Source: Frankia umida
Lineage (GTDB): Bacteria; Actinomycetota; Actinomycetes; Frankiales; Frankiaceae
Direction: 5' to 3'
DNA length: 64,000 nt
Assembly: GCF_023242945.1 (NCBI RefSeq)
Contig: NZ_JALKFT010000005.1
Coordinates: 1 to 64,000, forward strand
Shown here: piece after piece, positions 17,806 through 26,298 of the stretch
Layout: every line of letters begins with the position of its first letter
How positions within the stretch are numbered: position 1 is the stretch's first letter
The notes under the pieces: model-generated
What the model saw: the letters and a program-made list of their open reading frames with translations, nothing else
What the model was told of the DNA's origin: nothing
Database searches by the model: none
Program-made: the position numbers and the translations under genes

Positions 17806-18561
17806 CTACTTCCGCTTGAGGAACGAACTGCTCACGTCGGAGGCGGGGACTTCGTCCATACGGATCTGATTGCGGCGGAACCTCCGGGCCAGGAACCACT
17901 GGGCGACGAGCAGGTTCGGCACCCAGCACAGGAACGGCACGGCATAGTAGGCCCGGTCGAACGCGACGTCATCGCTGGTGCCGGCCAGCCCGGCCTGGGC
18001 GGCGATCAGCACGGCCAGCCACAGCCGCAGGGTCACCGCCGCGTAGGTAAGGGCGAAGGCCCGGACCGCCCAGCGTCGGTGGGCGGGGACGTCGCGGCGG
18101 CGGATGGCCCGCCACGCCGCGACGGCGAAACTCATCCAGAGCAGCGCCAGCAGCCCGAAGCCGGGTACGCCGATCGGGCCTGCGACGTTCACCGGCGACA
18201 GCACGGCACCGGCTGTCCCGGCGACCACAATGGCACTCAGCGTAATCCGTCCGGCCATTCGGTGCAGCCCGCGCGCCCGGGCACGCACCCATGCGGAGAG
18301 CTGGATCGGCGACAGCAGCAGGGCCGTCCCCCCGAACACGATGTGCAGGTAGAACGCGGCCTGGATGAGCGTCGACCGGTCTGCGTAGTTCGGCGCGAGC
18401 CGGCTGTCCTGCTCGGCCAGGGTCGTCAGCGACGTCGTCAGGTACGGAAGCGGGGCGAACACCGCGATCGCCACCGCGCTGAGCGCGAACCACCAGACGG
18501 CGGCGGTGCGGCCCCAGCTCCGGCCGCGGCCGGGTACAGGGGCGGAAGTCAGGGCGGACAT
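17806..18561 (-). CDS. DUF2306-like integral membrane protein
   Basis: 251 aa with about seven membrane segments, starting AAVWWFALSAVAIAVFAPLPYL. HRMAGRITLSAIVVAG and the following AHRRWAVRAFALTYAAVTLR match the predicted-membrane family DUF2306. Histidines in FYLHIVFGG and GLHRMAGR hint at metal or haem contact. Function unknown. It is divergent from the two-component system at 18875. Confidence 0.8.
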   Translation of the reverse strand: MSALTSAPVPGRGRSWGRTAAVWWFALSAVAIAVFAPLPYLTTSLTTLAEQDSRLAPNYADRSTLIQAAFYLHIVFGGTALLLSPIQLSAWVRARARGLHRMAGRITLSAIVVAGTAGAVLSPVNVAGPIGVPGFGLLALLWMSFAVAAWRAIRRRDVPAHRRWAVRAFALTYAAVTLRLWLAVLIAAQAGLAGTSDDVAFDRAYYAVPFLCWVPNLLVAQWFLARRFRRNQIRMDEVPASDVSSSFLKRK

Positions 18562-18630
18562 CGGGTTCCTCCGGGACAGAGCTCAGGAGCGGACGTGGGG
18601 CAGGCAGGTGGGGCAGCTCCGGAAACCGCG

Positions 18631-18700
18631 TGGACAGCCGCGGACAGGCTGCGGACGGACCATGGACGGATGCGGACGGGCCGCCGGACGGGCCGCGGAT
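18631..18700. repeat. Irregular GGAC(A/G)G repeats
   Basis: Six GGACAG/GGACGG hexamers, mostly as CGGACGG with 3-9 nt spacing, fill this part of the 313-nt gap between the DUF2306-like gene and the histidine kinase. The repeats may be slippage products or clustered binding sites. No gene is seen in the gap. Confidence 0.4.
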
Positions 18701-18874
18701 GCCCGGTCCACGTCGAGCGGCCGGCGCCTGGGAAAGGGTCTCCGGGCGGGGCGCCGGCGGTCGACACCCTGGCGGGTCACGGCAACCCGCCCCGCAGGAC
18801 TCCCGGGCTCACCCGCGCGGGTGACACGGGCTGCCCGGCACGGGGATCGCGTGCCGGAGGCCAGGCCGGCCACC

Positions 18875-20209
18875 ATGGTGTGTGTGTTCTCAGGGTTGGT
18901 CGCTTCTGATGTCCTGTCCGTCGCCGCCGTCTCCGCCGACTCGTTGGGTCGGGAGGCCACCGCCTCCCCGGGGGCTCGGCGCGGGCGCACGCTGTGGCGC
19001 GCGCGTCCGCACCGGGCCGATGTCGGGCTGGCGGTCGGGCTGGCGACCGTGACGATCGCCGCGACCCTGGTCTCGTCCGGTCAGGCGCCGTACCGTGCGC
19101 TGGACGCGGTCGCGCTGATGCTGGCCGCGATGTCCGGGCTGGCGCTGGCGTGGCGTCAGGCCGCGCCGCTCGTCGCGACGGCGGTGACGTCGGCGATCGT
19201 CGCGGGCAACGCCGCGGCCGGCTACAGCGTCGTGGCCGTCCAGTGGCCGCCGTGGCTGGCCCTGTTCGGCTGCTTCTCGCTGGGCGGCCGGGGTACCCGG
19301 ACCGCAGGCGTCGCCATGTGCGCCGTGGCCGTCGGTGGCTACGCCCTGTTCGACCGCGGTGGCCTGCCGGTCGAGGCCATGGCCGGGATCGCAATGACCT
19401 TTCTCATCGCGACAGTCGGTGGCGACGCGGCGCGCAGCCGCCGCGCGGTCGCCGCGGCGCAGCACGCCCGGATCCGCGGCGAGGCGCGGGAGCAGGCGCT
19501 GGCCACCGAGCGGCTGCTACACGAGGAACGGGGCCGGCTGGCGGGCGAGCTGCACGACGCGCTGGGCCACACCGTGAACGTGATGGTGTTGCAGGCTGGC
19601 GTCGCGCGGCGGCTGTTCGCGGACAACCCGGTCTTCGCCCGACAGGCCCTCACCGACATCGAGAACATCGGCCGCGAAGCACTGGGCGAGCTGGACCGGA
19701 TGCTGCGAGTGCTGCATCCGCAGCCGGACCCGCGGCCGGCAGATCCGCGCTGGGAGAACTCGCAACCGGGCGACGGATGTCCCGGCAGGGGGGATGACGG
19801 CGCGGACGACGTCGACGCCCAGGAGCGGCCGGCCGGCATCAGCGGCCTGGTGGTGCTCGTCGACCGGATCCGTGCCACTGGCCGAGCGGTAGATCTCGAC
19901 GCGGCACCAGTGGATCTGTCCGCCGGCACCGAGCGGGCGCTGTACCGGATCGTGCGGGAGGCGCTGACCAACGCCGTCCGGCACACCCACACGGGACGGA
20001 TCCGCGTCCAGGTCAGCCGGGTCGCCGACCAGATCCGGGCCGAGGTGTTCAACGAAGGCACCGGGTTCGCGTCCCCGGTGCCCGGCCGGGGACTGATCGG
20101 CATGCGGGAACGGGCCCGGCTCGAGGGCGGGTCACTGGAGGCCGGTCTGGTCGAGGGCGGCTTCCGGGTGCTGGCGACGCTCCCTGCGCACCCGGTCACC
20201 AGATCATGA
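18875..20209 (+). CDS. NarL-type sensor histidine kinase
   Basis: 444 aa from ATG 18875; in-frame GTG codons follow at once, so the start is uncertain by a few residues. Four to five membrane segments fill residues 45-170. The HisKA_3 phosphorylation site is GELHDALGHTVNVMVLQAG (His in ELHD), and the HATPase has IVREALTNAVRHTHTGRI (N box) and GRGLIGMRERARLEGG (G box). Between the boxes there is a poorly conserved Asp/Gly-rich insert of about 40 residues. The stop overlaps the response regulator start (ATGA). Confidence 0.92.
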   Translation: MVCVFSGLVASDVLSVAAVSADSLGREATASPGARRGRTLWRARPHRADVGLAVGLATVTIAATLVSSGQAPYRALDAVALMLAAMSGLALAWRQAAPLVATAVTSAIVAGNAAAGYSVVAVQWPPWLALFGCFSLGGRGTRTAGVAMCAVAVGGYALFDRGGLPVEAMAGIAMTFLIATVGGDAARSRRAVAAAQHARIRGEAREQALATERLLHEERGRLAGELHDALGHTVNVMVLQAGVARRLFADNPVFARQALTDIENIGREALGELDRMLRVLHPQPDPRPADPRWENSQPGDGCPGRGDDGADDVDAQERPAGISGLVVLVDRIRATGRAVDLDAAPVDLSAGTERALYRIVREALTNAVRHTHTGRIRVQVSRVADQIRAEVFNEGTGFASPVPGRGLIGMRERARLEGGSLEAGLVEGGFRVLATLPAHPVTRS

Positions 20210-20874
20210 TCAGCGTGTTGCTGGCTGACGACGACCGCCTGCTGCGCAGCGGACTGCGTGCGCTGCTGGATGCCGAGCCGGACATCGTGGTCGCCGCCGA
20301 AGCGGCCACCGGCGAGGAGGCGGTGTTGGCGGCGCGTAGCCACCGCCCGGACGTCGTGCTCATGGACGTGCGGATGCCCCGGCGGGACGGGGTGTGGGCG
20401 ACCGCCCAGATCGCCGCCTGGCCGCAGCCCCGGCCGCGGGTCCTGGTGCTGACGACGTTCGATATCGACAAGGTGGTTGAGGGTGCCCTCGCCGCCGGGG
20501 CTGACGGCTTCCTGCTCAAGCGGGCAACCCCCGAACAGCTGATCGAGGGCATCCGCGTGGTCGCCGCGGGCGATGCGCTGGTCGCCCCGGCCGTGACCCG
20601 CCGGCTGCTGGCCACGATCGCCAGCCGTCGCGCGCCGGACCGCGAGCTGCTGGCCCAGGCCGACCGGCTGACCGACCGGGAGACGGACGTGCTGCGGGCG
20701 TTGGCCGAGGGCCAGACGAACAGCGAGATCGCGGCCACCCTGCACGTGTCGGTGGAGACGGTCCGCACCCACGTGAAGCGGATCCTCAGCAAGCTCGGTG
20801 TCCGGGACCGCACCCAGGCGGTGGTGTGGGCCTACCGCACCGGATTCGTCGACATGACCACCCGCAACCCCTGA
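20206..20874 (+). CDS. NarL/FixJ-family response regulator
   Basis: 222 aa. Receiver domain: VLLADDDRLLRSGLRALL with the acidic pocket, VVLMDVRMPRRDG with the phospho-acceptor Asp, VLVLTTFDID (Thr) and GFLLKRA (Lys). The LuxR-type HTH is LTDRETDVLRALAEGQTNSE ... VSVETVRTHVKRILSKLGVRDR. It is coupled to the histidine kinase by the 4-nt overlap. Targets are unknown; the DUF2306-like gene divergent from the pair is the nearest candidate. Confidence 0.94.
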   Translation: MISVLLADDDRLLRSGLRALLDAEPDIVVAAEAATGEEAVLAARSHRPDVVLMDVRMPRRDGVWATAQIAAWPQPRPRVLVLTTFDIDKVVEGALAAGADGFLLKRATPEQLIEGIRVVAAGDALVAPAVTRRLLATIASRRAPDRELLAQADRLTDRETDVLRALAEGQTNSEIAATLHVSVETVRTHVKRILSKLGVRDRTQAVVWAYRTGFVDMTTRNP

Positions 20875-21000
20875 TCCACGAGTCCGTTCTCGCCGACGCG
20901 CAGGCCGGCAGGCCCACCGAGCCCGCCGGGATCACACGGACTGCAGGCGAACCGAGCAGCACGCGTCGGCCACCGTGACACGGTCGGTTACGGTGGCGGC

Positions 21001-21093
21001 GTGGGCCTGCACCTGAGTCAGATCGACGAGGCGGACGAGCTGCTGACGAACGATCCGTTGGCCTTGCTGATCGGGATGGTGCTGGACCAGTAA
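21001..21093 (+). pseudogene. HhH-GPD glycosylase 5' fragment A
   Basis: GTG plus 29 codons of the glycosylase found intact at 26299 (VGLHLSQIDEADELLTNDPL, then ALLIGMVLDQ), then TAA. The upstream CGGTCGGTTACGGTGGCGGC (20981-21000) is also conserved with the intact gene and holds the -10 box TACGGT at 6-nt spacing. Similarity stops right after GGACCAG (21084-21090). The following bases TAATGTTCGGAAAG resemble the element end seen after the other fragments. The 21094-21279 gap beyond shows no gene. Confidence 0.85.
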
Positions 21094-21279
21094 TGTTCGG
21101 AAAGGTGGAACGGCGCGGTCCTCTGATCTGGGGTTTCTCGCGCGGGGCTGCTGCCTCGTGATCGTCGAGCGCGGCCGAAGCCGGCCAGGCGGGCAGTGAC
21201 TCACCCTGACCCCTCCCGCCCGGCAGGCACCGTGGACGAGCCACGCCGAGCTGACATACCGCGGTAGTTGCTACTCCGG

Positions 21280-21291
21280 TATTCTGGAGCG
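21280..21291 (+). promoter_or_regulatory. Leaderless -10 box of toxin-antitoxin operon 1
   Basis: TATTCT (21280-21285) lies 6 nt before the GTG of the antitoxin. A perfect 10-bp palindrome, TACCGCGGTA (21257-21266), lies just upstream and could be the operator for antitoxin autoregulation. Confidence 0.5.
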
Positions 21292-21537
21292 GTGAAGGTT
21301 GACAAGATGAGCGTCTCGTTCGACGGCGAACTGGGTGACGCGGTTCGGGACGCCGCCCGGCGCGCTGGCGTCGGGCTGTCGGCCTGGCTGGCGGCCGCCG
21401 CTGCCGCGAAGCTTCGAGCCGATGCCCTCGCCGAGTTCCTCGACTCGTGGGAGACGGCAAATCCGGCGTTGGCGCCGGAGGAACTGGCGCGGGCTGAGCG
21501 CGAGCTGGGCCTGCGCGCGGATCAGTCGGCGGCGTGA
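21292..21537 (+). CDS. Antitoxin of a PIN-type toxin-antitoxin pair
   Basis: 81 aa from GTG 21292 (an ATG at 21307 is the alternative). The N-terminal MSVSFDGELGDAVRDAARRA, then GVGLSAWLAAAAAAKLRADA, looks like a ribbon-helix-helix-type DNA-binding half. The C-terminal half is acidic and probably wraps the toxin. Its stop overlaps the toxin's GTG by 4 nt. It resembles in layout the antitoxin at 45835. Confidence 0.8.
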   Translation: MKVDKMSVSFDGELGDAVRDAARRAGVGLSAWLAAAAAAKLRADALAEFLDSWETANPALAPEELARAERELGLRADQSAA

Positions 21538-21917
21538 GCGCGCTCGTTCTCGACGCGGGCGCGTTCCTGGCTGTCGAGCGCGGCGATCGGGAGATGGTCG
21601 CCCGACTCCGGGTCGCGCAGCAGCACGACATCGGGCTACGGAGCAACGCCGTCGTCGTTGCCCAGGTCTGGCGGAATCAGGCCGGGCGGCAGGCCGCACT
21701 GGCCCGCCTGCTACGCGCGGTGGAGGTGTGCACCGTTGATGAGCGGACCGGCCGCGATGCCGGTGTGCTACTTGGCCGCGCCGGCACATCTGATGTGGTT
21801 GACGCGACGGTCGCCCTGCTCGCCCGTCCGGGCGACCGCATCCTGACCAGCGACCCCAAGGACATCACCCGGCTTGTTCAGGCGGGCGGCGTACCAGCCG
21901 TGGTGGTGCCCTGCTAG
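21534..21917 (+). CDS. PIN-domain toxin (VapC-like)
   Basis: 127 aa from the overlapping GTG. PIN-fold acidic residues: VLDAGAFLAVERG (first Asp), the VVAQVWR helix in place of the usual E-containing segment, GTSDVVDATVALLA (second Asp pair) and ILTSDPKDITRL (last Asp). VapC-type toxins are Mg-dependent RNases that cleave tRNA or rRNA. The pair is cargo between glycosylase fragments A and B. The last 38 codons recur as a fragment at 46646. Confidence 0.87.
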   Translation: MSALVLDAGAFLAVERGDREMVARLRVAQQHDIGLRSNAVVVAQVWRNQAGRQAALARLLRAVEVCTVDERTGRDAGVLLGRAGTSDVVDATVALLARPGDRILTSDPKDITRLVQAGGVPAVVVPC

Positions 21918-21988
21918 CAACTTCACCAGCCGGCTTCCCTTGGCCAGCAGCACGGCTGCGACGCCACCATCACCTGACTCACCTCATC

Positions 21989-22504
21989 TTGACGGGTAGG
22001 GCTCTCCGGCCGTTGCTGCGGTTCCTCGTCAGACCCGTCTTGACCCGCCGGCAACACCGCGACCGCGACGACTACCCGACCTACCGCACCAGCCCGCTCA
22101 GCCACGATCTCGGCAGTCGCCGCAACCCCGTCCGAGCCGGAGACGCCGCGCCTGACGGCCCACTTGGGAACGACACTCGGCTCTTCGACCTGTTCCGCGG
22201 ACCCCACTTCACCGTGTTGACCTTCGGCAACCGATCAGCCACCACCGTCGAGGCCGCCCACCTGCACGCCCATACGGTCCTACCGGCGGGGTCGGCGGCG
22301 CCCGCCGAGGCATGCATCGACACCACAGGCCTGACCCACCGCGGCTACGGCGCCCGTAACGGCACCCTTGTCATCGTCCGACCCGATGGGTACGTAGGGC
22401 TCGTCGCCCACGACCCGCGTCCAGACACGCTACGCAACTACCTTGCCCAGGTCCGCCTACTACCGCTGCCGGCGCCCGGAGGTGCCCCGGCAGCGAGGCC
22501 GTAG
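21989..22504 (+). pseudogene. C-terminal domain of aromatic-ring FAD hydroxylase
   Basis: 171 codons match the thioredoxin-like C-terminal domain of PheA/TfdB-type FAD monooxygenases: RAGDAAPDGPLGNDTRLFDL, then FRGPHFTVLTFG, and later LVIVRPDGYVGLVAHDPRPDTLRNYL. The FAD-binding and substrate domains are absent, and no start with a ribosome site is visible. A 5'-deleted remnant carried between glycosylase fragments A and B. Confidence 0.72.
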
Positions 22505-22609
22505 CCCGCCCGCCTTCCCCTGGCCGCGCCTTGTCACCAAAATCGTGTGGCTGTGAGCGGATGGGCGCGTAGGCAACTTTGGTCCCGCGAGCGTCCGCGC
22601 CCTGACTCG

Positions 22610-22656
22610 GTTTGGATGCGTAAGCGGAGCCCCGTGTTCCGCTTGCACATCCAAAC
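22610..22656. other. Long stem-loop in gene-free stretch
   Basis: GTTTGGATGCGTAAGCGGA (22610-22628) pairs with TCCGCTTGCACATCCAAAC (22638-22656): 17 of 19 bases complementary, 9-nt loop. The stem is more A+T-rich than the surroundings. It could be a strong transcription terminator after the hydroxylase remnant, an element end or a small structured RNA. The rest of 22505-23076 holds no gene I can support. Confidence 0.55.
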
Positions 22657-23076
22657 ACCGCCACCACCCACCAAGCCAGGACGGCCCCGAGGAGCGCCTC
22701 GTTGGCGGTCTGCCACTCAGTCGAAGCAACGCGCCGACGGCGAATCCGACCATCGTCGCGAGCACCGACGACCCCACGAGACTGCGCCCGTGACCGGGAG
22801 CAACGAGCGTACACGGACACCAGCGAACGAACCCCCGGTGAACTCTTAACCCGCTGGATGGGTCGCCGAGCTGCAGGAGGTGTGAGCGATCCAGCCATGG
22901 CACGATGATCTGATCAGCACCCCGCCGCGAGCGCGGCTGGCCCGTGCGCATCACCGCGACGACATCGCTGATGACGTCCATCCTCAACCCCAGTCAGCTC
23001 CTCCAGAGACGATCGGGTATGGATCGAGGACGTTCACGCATGGTCCGTCCTCGATCTTCGCCTTACGTTTCGGCGT

Positions 23077-23997
23077 GTGCAGGCTATGCGAATCCACGGA
23101 TACGGCGACGCGGCCGTCATCCGCCGCGACGACATCCCGCCGCCGGTCCCTGGCCCTGGTGAGGTGCTCATCCAGGTCGCGGCGACCTCGTTCAACCCTT
23201 CCGAAATCGGAGTGCGCTCCGGGATGCTGCGCTCCCTGTTCCCACTCGATCTGCCGCACACACTCGGCTGGGACGTCGCCGGTACGGTCGTCGAGGTCGG
23301 CAGCCGGGTCCGCACGCCTGCCGTCGGCGACCAGGTCGTTGGCCTCCTGGCCGGGGGTGCCGCGGCTGAGTACGTCTCGGCCGCCGCAGATGCTCTGGTA
23401 CCGGCTCCGACTTCCATCCCGCTTGCCCACGCGGCCGCCCTTCCCGTCGCTGGCATCACCGCCTGGCAGGCGGTGTTCGAGCACGGCCGCGTCGCGCCTG
23501 GGCAGCGGGTGCTCATCAACGGTGCCGGCGGTGGCATCGGCGGGTTCGCCATCCAGCTGGCCAAGCACGCCGGAGCACACGTCATCGCCACAGCCAGTCC
23601 GCGCAGCACCGCGGCGGTCCAGCGGCTCGCCGCCGACCAGATCATCGACTACACCGCCCGTTTCATTGCCGACGGGCTCGATCGGCCGGTCGACGTGGTC
23701 CTCAACCTCGTCGCGCTGAGCCCGCCACAGGCCGCCACCCTGGTACCGCTGGTCCGGCGCGGCGGCGTTTTCGTTTCCGTCACCACCCCGATCGAGCCAC
23801 CGACCGGCGTCCCCGTGACGGCCACGCACTTCGTGGCGCGGAACGACACAAGCCAACTCGCCGCACTGGTCAAGCTCGTCGACGCCGGCGCCGTCCGTGC
23901 GGACATCGCCGCCACCCGTCCGTTCGCCGATCTCGCCTCAGTACACCGCGAGGCCGAGGCCAATCGAACCCGCGGCAAAATCATCATCATTCCGTGA
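23077..23997 (+). CDS. NADP-dependent quinone oxidoreductase (MDR family)
   Basis: 306 aa from GTG 23077; TACGTT 7 nt before suggests a leaderless transcript. GroES-like N-terminal half with GEVLIQVAATSFNPSEIGVRSG and LPHTLGWDVAGTVVEVG, then the nucleotide-binding half with INGAGGGIGGFAIQLAKHAGA (GxGxxG-like) and a C-terminal TRGKIIIIP. No zinc-ligand cysteines, so it is the zinc-independent quinone reductase type. It is cargo between glycosylase fragments A and B. Confidence 0.9.
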   Translation: MQAMRIHGYGDAAVIRRDDIPPPVPGPGEVLIQVAATSFNPSEIGVRSGMLRSLFPLDLPHTLGWDVAGTVVEVGSRVRTPAVGDQVVGLLAGGAAAEYVSAAADALVPAPTSIPLAHAAALPVAGITAWQAVFEHGRVAPGQRVLINGAGGGIGGFAIQLAKHAGAHVIATASPRSTAAVQRLAADQIIDYTARFIADGLDRPVDVVLNLVALSPPQAATLVPLVRRGGVFVSVTTPIEPPTGVPVTATHFVARNDTSQLAALVKLVDAGAVRADIAATRPFADLASVHREAEANRTRGKIIIIP

Positions 23998-24102
23998 CGA
24001 GGTTCCCCGGGGCCATCACCGGCCACGCAGGACTACGCCGGCTGCACGGCGATCCGGCAGACGTCCCCATGGCCGCCCGACGCAGTCGGCTACGGTGATG
24101 GC

Positions 24103-24228
24103 GTGGGACTGCACCTGAGCCAGATCGCCGAGGCGGACGAGCTGCTGACGAACGATCCGTTGGCGTTGCTGATCGGGATGGTGCTGGACCAGCGGGTATC
24201 GGAAAGAACGAGCGAAATGGTGTCGTAG
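24103..24228 (+). pseudogene. HhH-GPD glycosylase 5' fragment B
   Basis: GTG plus 29 codons match the intact glycosylase to GGACCAG (24186-24192). Then 11 unrelated codons follow and a TAG. The upstream promoter-like GCAGTCGGCTACGGTGATGG is also conserved. This 5' half and the 3' half starting at 28664 are exact complements: joining 24192 to 28671 gives an uninterrupted frame (MVLDQQFPLERAF). The two halves thus look like one gene split by the 4.5-kb segment between them. Confidence 0.88.
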
Positions 24229-24326
24229 GCCCAGGCTCCGAGCCGTGATGTCTGGCAGGGATGGCGGTCACCGGACTCCGTTGTCCCCACCAACATGCGG
24301 ATGCCCGCTCTGAGCCGGGATCAGGC

Positions 24327-24401
24327 TCATGGTAGTCGGTCATGGTAGTCGGCCTGAGTGGTACCATGATTGCATCCTGATGCGTCGAAGGCATCCTGAT
24401 G
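24327..24401 (+). promoter_or_regulatory. Two sets of direct repeats before the AlbA-type gene
   Basis: TCATGGTAGTCGG occurs twice head to tail (24327-24339, 24340-24352), and GCATCCTGATG twice with a 19-bp period (24372-24382, 24391-24401). All are perfect. They occupy the 80 nt before the start codon, whose ribosome site GGGGAG begins at the end of the last repeat. Such paired direct repeats are typical of autoregulatory binding sites. Confidence 0.6.
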
Positions 24402-24408
24402 GGGAGTC

Positions 24409-26139
24409 ATGGACCGCGAGACAGTGGCCCGTACGATCGGCGACCTGGCTCGGCTCGGCAACGACAACTACCGGTTCGAGATCAAGAAGGCCAGGGGCGG
24501 CATGCCCCAGTCGTTGCACGAGACGATCAGCGCATTTGCGAATGGTGAGGGCGGGACAGTCCTTCTCGGTGTGGATGAGAAGGCGGCCTTCGCTGTTTCC
24601 GGACTCGCAGATCCGCGGTCAATTAGCGATAGTTTCGTCACCTTGTGTCGCTCTATGGATCCGGTGGTCGCGCCGTTGGTCGACATTGTGGACATGGGTG
24701 GCCCGAAGGTTCTCTATGCCTACGTGCCCCCGATTCCGCGGGACCGTCGGCCCTGCCATCTGGCGCGGCTTGCTCCGTGGGACGCATCCTTCGTCCGTAT
24801 GTCGGACGGCGACCGAAAGCTATCGGCATACGAGGTCCAGCTCCTCCTCGAGAACCGGGCCCCGGCGCGGCACGATGCGTCCGTCGTGCCGGAGGCAACA
24901 CAGGATGATCTCGACTCGCAACGGCTACGTGCCTTCGTCGCCCGGGTTCGGGAGCAGCGGAGCGTTTTCGAGACAAGGTCTGATGCGGAAGTCCTACGTC
25001 TTCTGAACGTGCTCCGAGAGACCGACGATGGTCCTCGGCCCACACTCGCCGGCCTACTAGCATTCGGAATTTATCCGCAGCAGTACTTTCCGCAACTGAA
25101 CGCCACGGTGGTCGTCTTCCCGACGCCTGATCCGGCCCGGCCAGGGCCGCGCGGGGAGCGGTTTCTGGATAACCGTTCCGTAGACGGTCCGATACCTGTG
25201 ATCGTCCGTGATGTTATAGGAATCCTGAAACGACACATGAAACGGCGCGGCATTATCACCGGACTGTTCCGTGTTGATGAATGGGAGTATCCCGAGGAGG
25301 TGCTCCGGGAGACTCTGGTGAACAGTCTGGTGCACCGCGACTACTCACCGTCAGCCCAGGGTGCCCAGATTCAGGTAGAGCTCTACCCTGACCGATTGCA
25401 GATCCGGAACCCGGGCGGACTCTTCGGGCCAGTGGGTCTACGAGAGCTTGGACTCGGCACAGTGCCACCGTCATCGCGCAATTCTGTCCTGCTCAAGATC
25501 CTGGAGGATACCCCGCTTGATCCGGGTCGGACAGTGTGCGAGAACCGAGGCACCGGTATCGCGCGCGTCCGGGCGGCGCTCGCTGAGGCGGGCATGGAGC
25601 CACCGGTCTTCGAGGACGACATCGCGACCTTCACCGTCACAATCCCCAATCACGCGCTGCTCGACGAGGACACCAGGGACTGGTTGTCCACGTTGAACAT
25701 CGCCGGACTCACGGGTGCGCAGCTCACCGCGCTGGCGCTCACTCGACGCGGGGAGACCTTGACCAACGTCAGCTACCGGGGTGCGACCGGCGTCGCGGAC
25801 AGTCGAACCGCGACCACGCAGCTCAAAGAACTGCGCGCACGCGGCTTGCTGGTGCGGGAAGGAGACCGGGGAAGCGCCACCTACCGGCTGAGTCCCCACG
25901 CCGGCCGGGCAACGAAGCAGCTCGACCGCGGCCGGACACAGAATGACCTTGTGCTGGCCGTGTTGACCAGGACACCGGTCAGCCGCGCCGAGATCGCTCG
26001 CCAGGCCGGTCTTACCGACGAGCAAGCTCGCCAGACGCTCGCGCGGTTGCGTCGGATCGGGCAGGCCGAGTTGGTAGGGGCGCCCCGATCCCGGAACGCG
26101 CTGTGGCGACTGGCTGATCCATCGCATCACGGCGGCTAG
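24409..26139 (+). CDS. AlbA_2/Schlafen-type ATP-binding regulator
   Basis: 576 aa. The N-terminal ~130 residues form an AlbA_2 domain (YRFEIKKARGGMPQSLHETI, then SAFANGEGGTVLLGVDE). The central part is a GHKL-like ATPase domain of the HATPase_c_4 type (EVLRETLVNSLVHRDYSPSA with the N box, LQIRNPGGLFGP and ENRGTGIARV with glycine motifs). The C-terminal third holds two winged-helix segments (RGATGVADSRTATTQLKELR; SRAEIARQAGLTDEQARQTL). Proteins of this architecture are annotated as transcriptional regulators or helicase-like, and some Schlafen-AlbA relatives act in phage defence. It lies inside the glycosylase-splitting segment. Confidence 0.85.
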   Translation: MDRETVARTIGDLARLGNDNYRFEIKKARGGMPQSLHETISAFANGEGGTVLLGVDEKAAFAVSGLADPRSISDSFVTLCRSMDPVVAPLVDIVDMGGPKVLYAYVPPIPRDRRPCHLARLAPWDASFVRMSDGDRKLSAYEVQLLLENRAPARHDASVVPEATQDDLDSQRLRAFVARVREQRSVFETRSDAEVLRLLNVLRETDDGPRPTLAGLLAFGIYPQQYFPQLNATVVVFPTPDPARPGPRGERFLDNRSVDGPIPVIVRDVIGILKRHMKRRGIITGLFRVDEWEYPEEVLRETLVNSLVHRDYSPSAQGAQIQVELYPDRLQIRNPGGLFGPVGLRELGLGTVPPSSRNSVLLKILEDTPLDPGRTVCENRGTGIARVRAALAEAGMEPPVFEDDIATFTVTIPNHALLDEDTRDWLSTLNIAGLTGAQLTALALTRRGETLTNVSYRGATGVADSRTATTQLKELRARGLLVREGDRGSATYRLSPHAGRATKQLDRGRTQNDLVLAVLTRTPVSRAEIARQAGLTDEQARQTLARLRRIGQAELVGAPRSRNALWRLADPSHHGG

Positions 26140-26277
26140 CCGATGCGCCAGCGGAGCGTCCGCGTCTCCCTCCCCACCCAGCTATTGATCAATGGTCGGA
26201 GGTGGGCGTCTACGAGGTGTTCCGGGACGACGCCGACTGCACGGAGATCCGCCCGGCAGCGCGACGGCCGCTGCTGG

Positions 26278-26298
26278 GCGGTCGGTTACGGTGGTCGC
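26278..26298 (+). promoter_or_regulatory. Leaderless promoter conserved in all glycosylase copies
   Basis: CGGTCGGTTACGGTGGTCGC directly precedes the GTG. TACGGT (26287-26292) ends 6 nt before it. The same block is present before fragments A, B and D, but not beyond about 20 nt upstream, where similarity between copies ends abruptly. Confidence 0.6.

Noticed and set aside
18506..18874. Extended N-terminus of the histidine kinase
   Set aside because: The in-frame extension is Arg/Gly-rich low-complexity sequence over the divergent promoter region and overlaps the DUF2306-like gene start.
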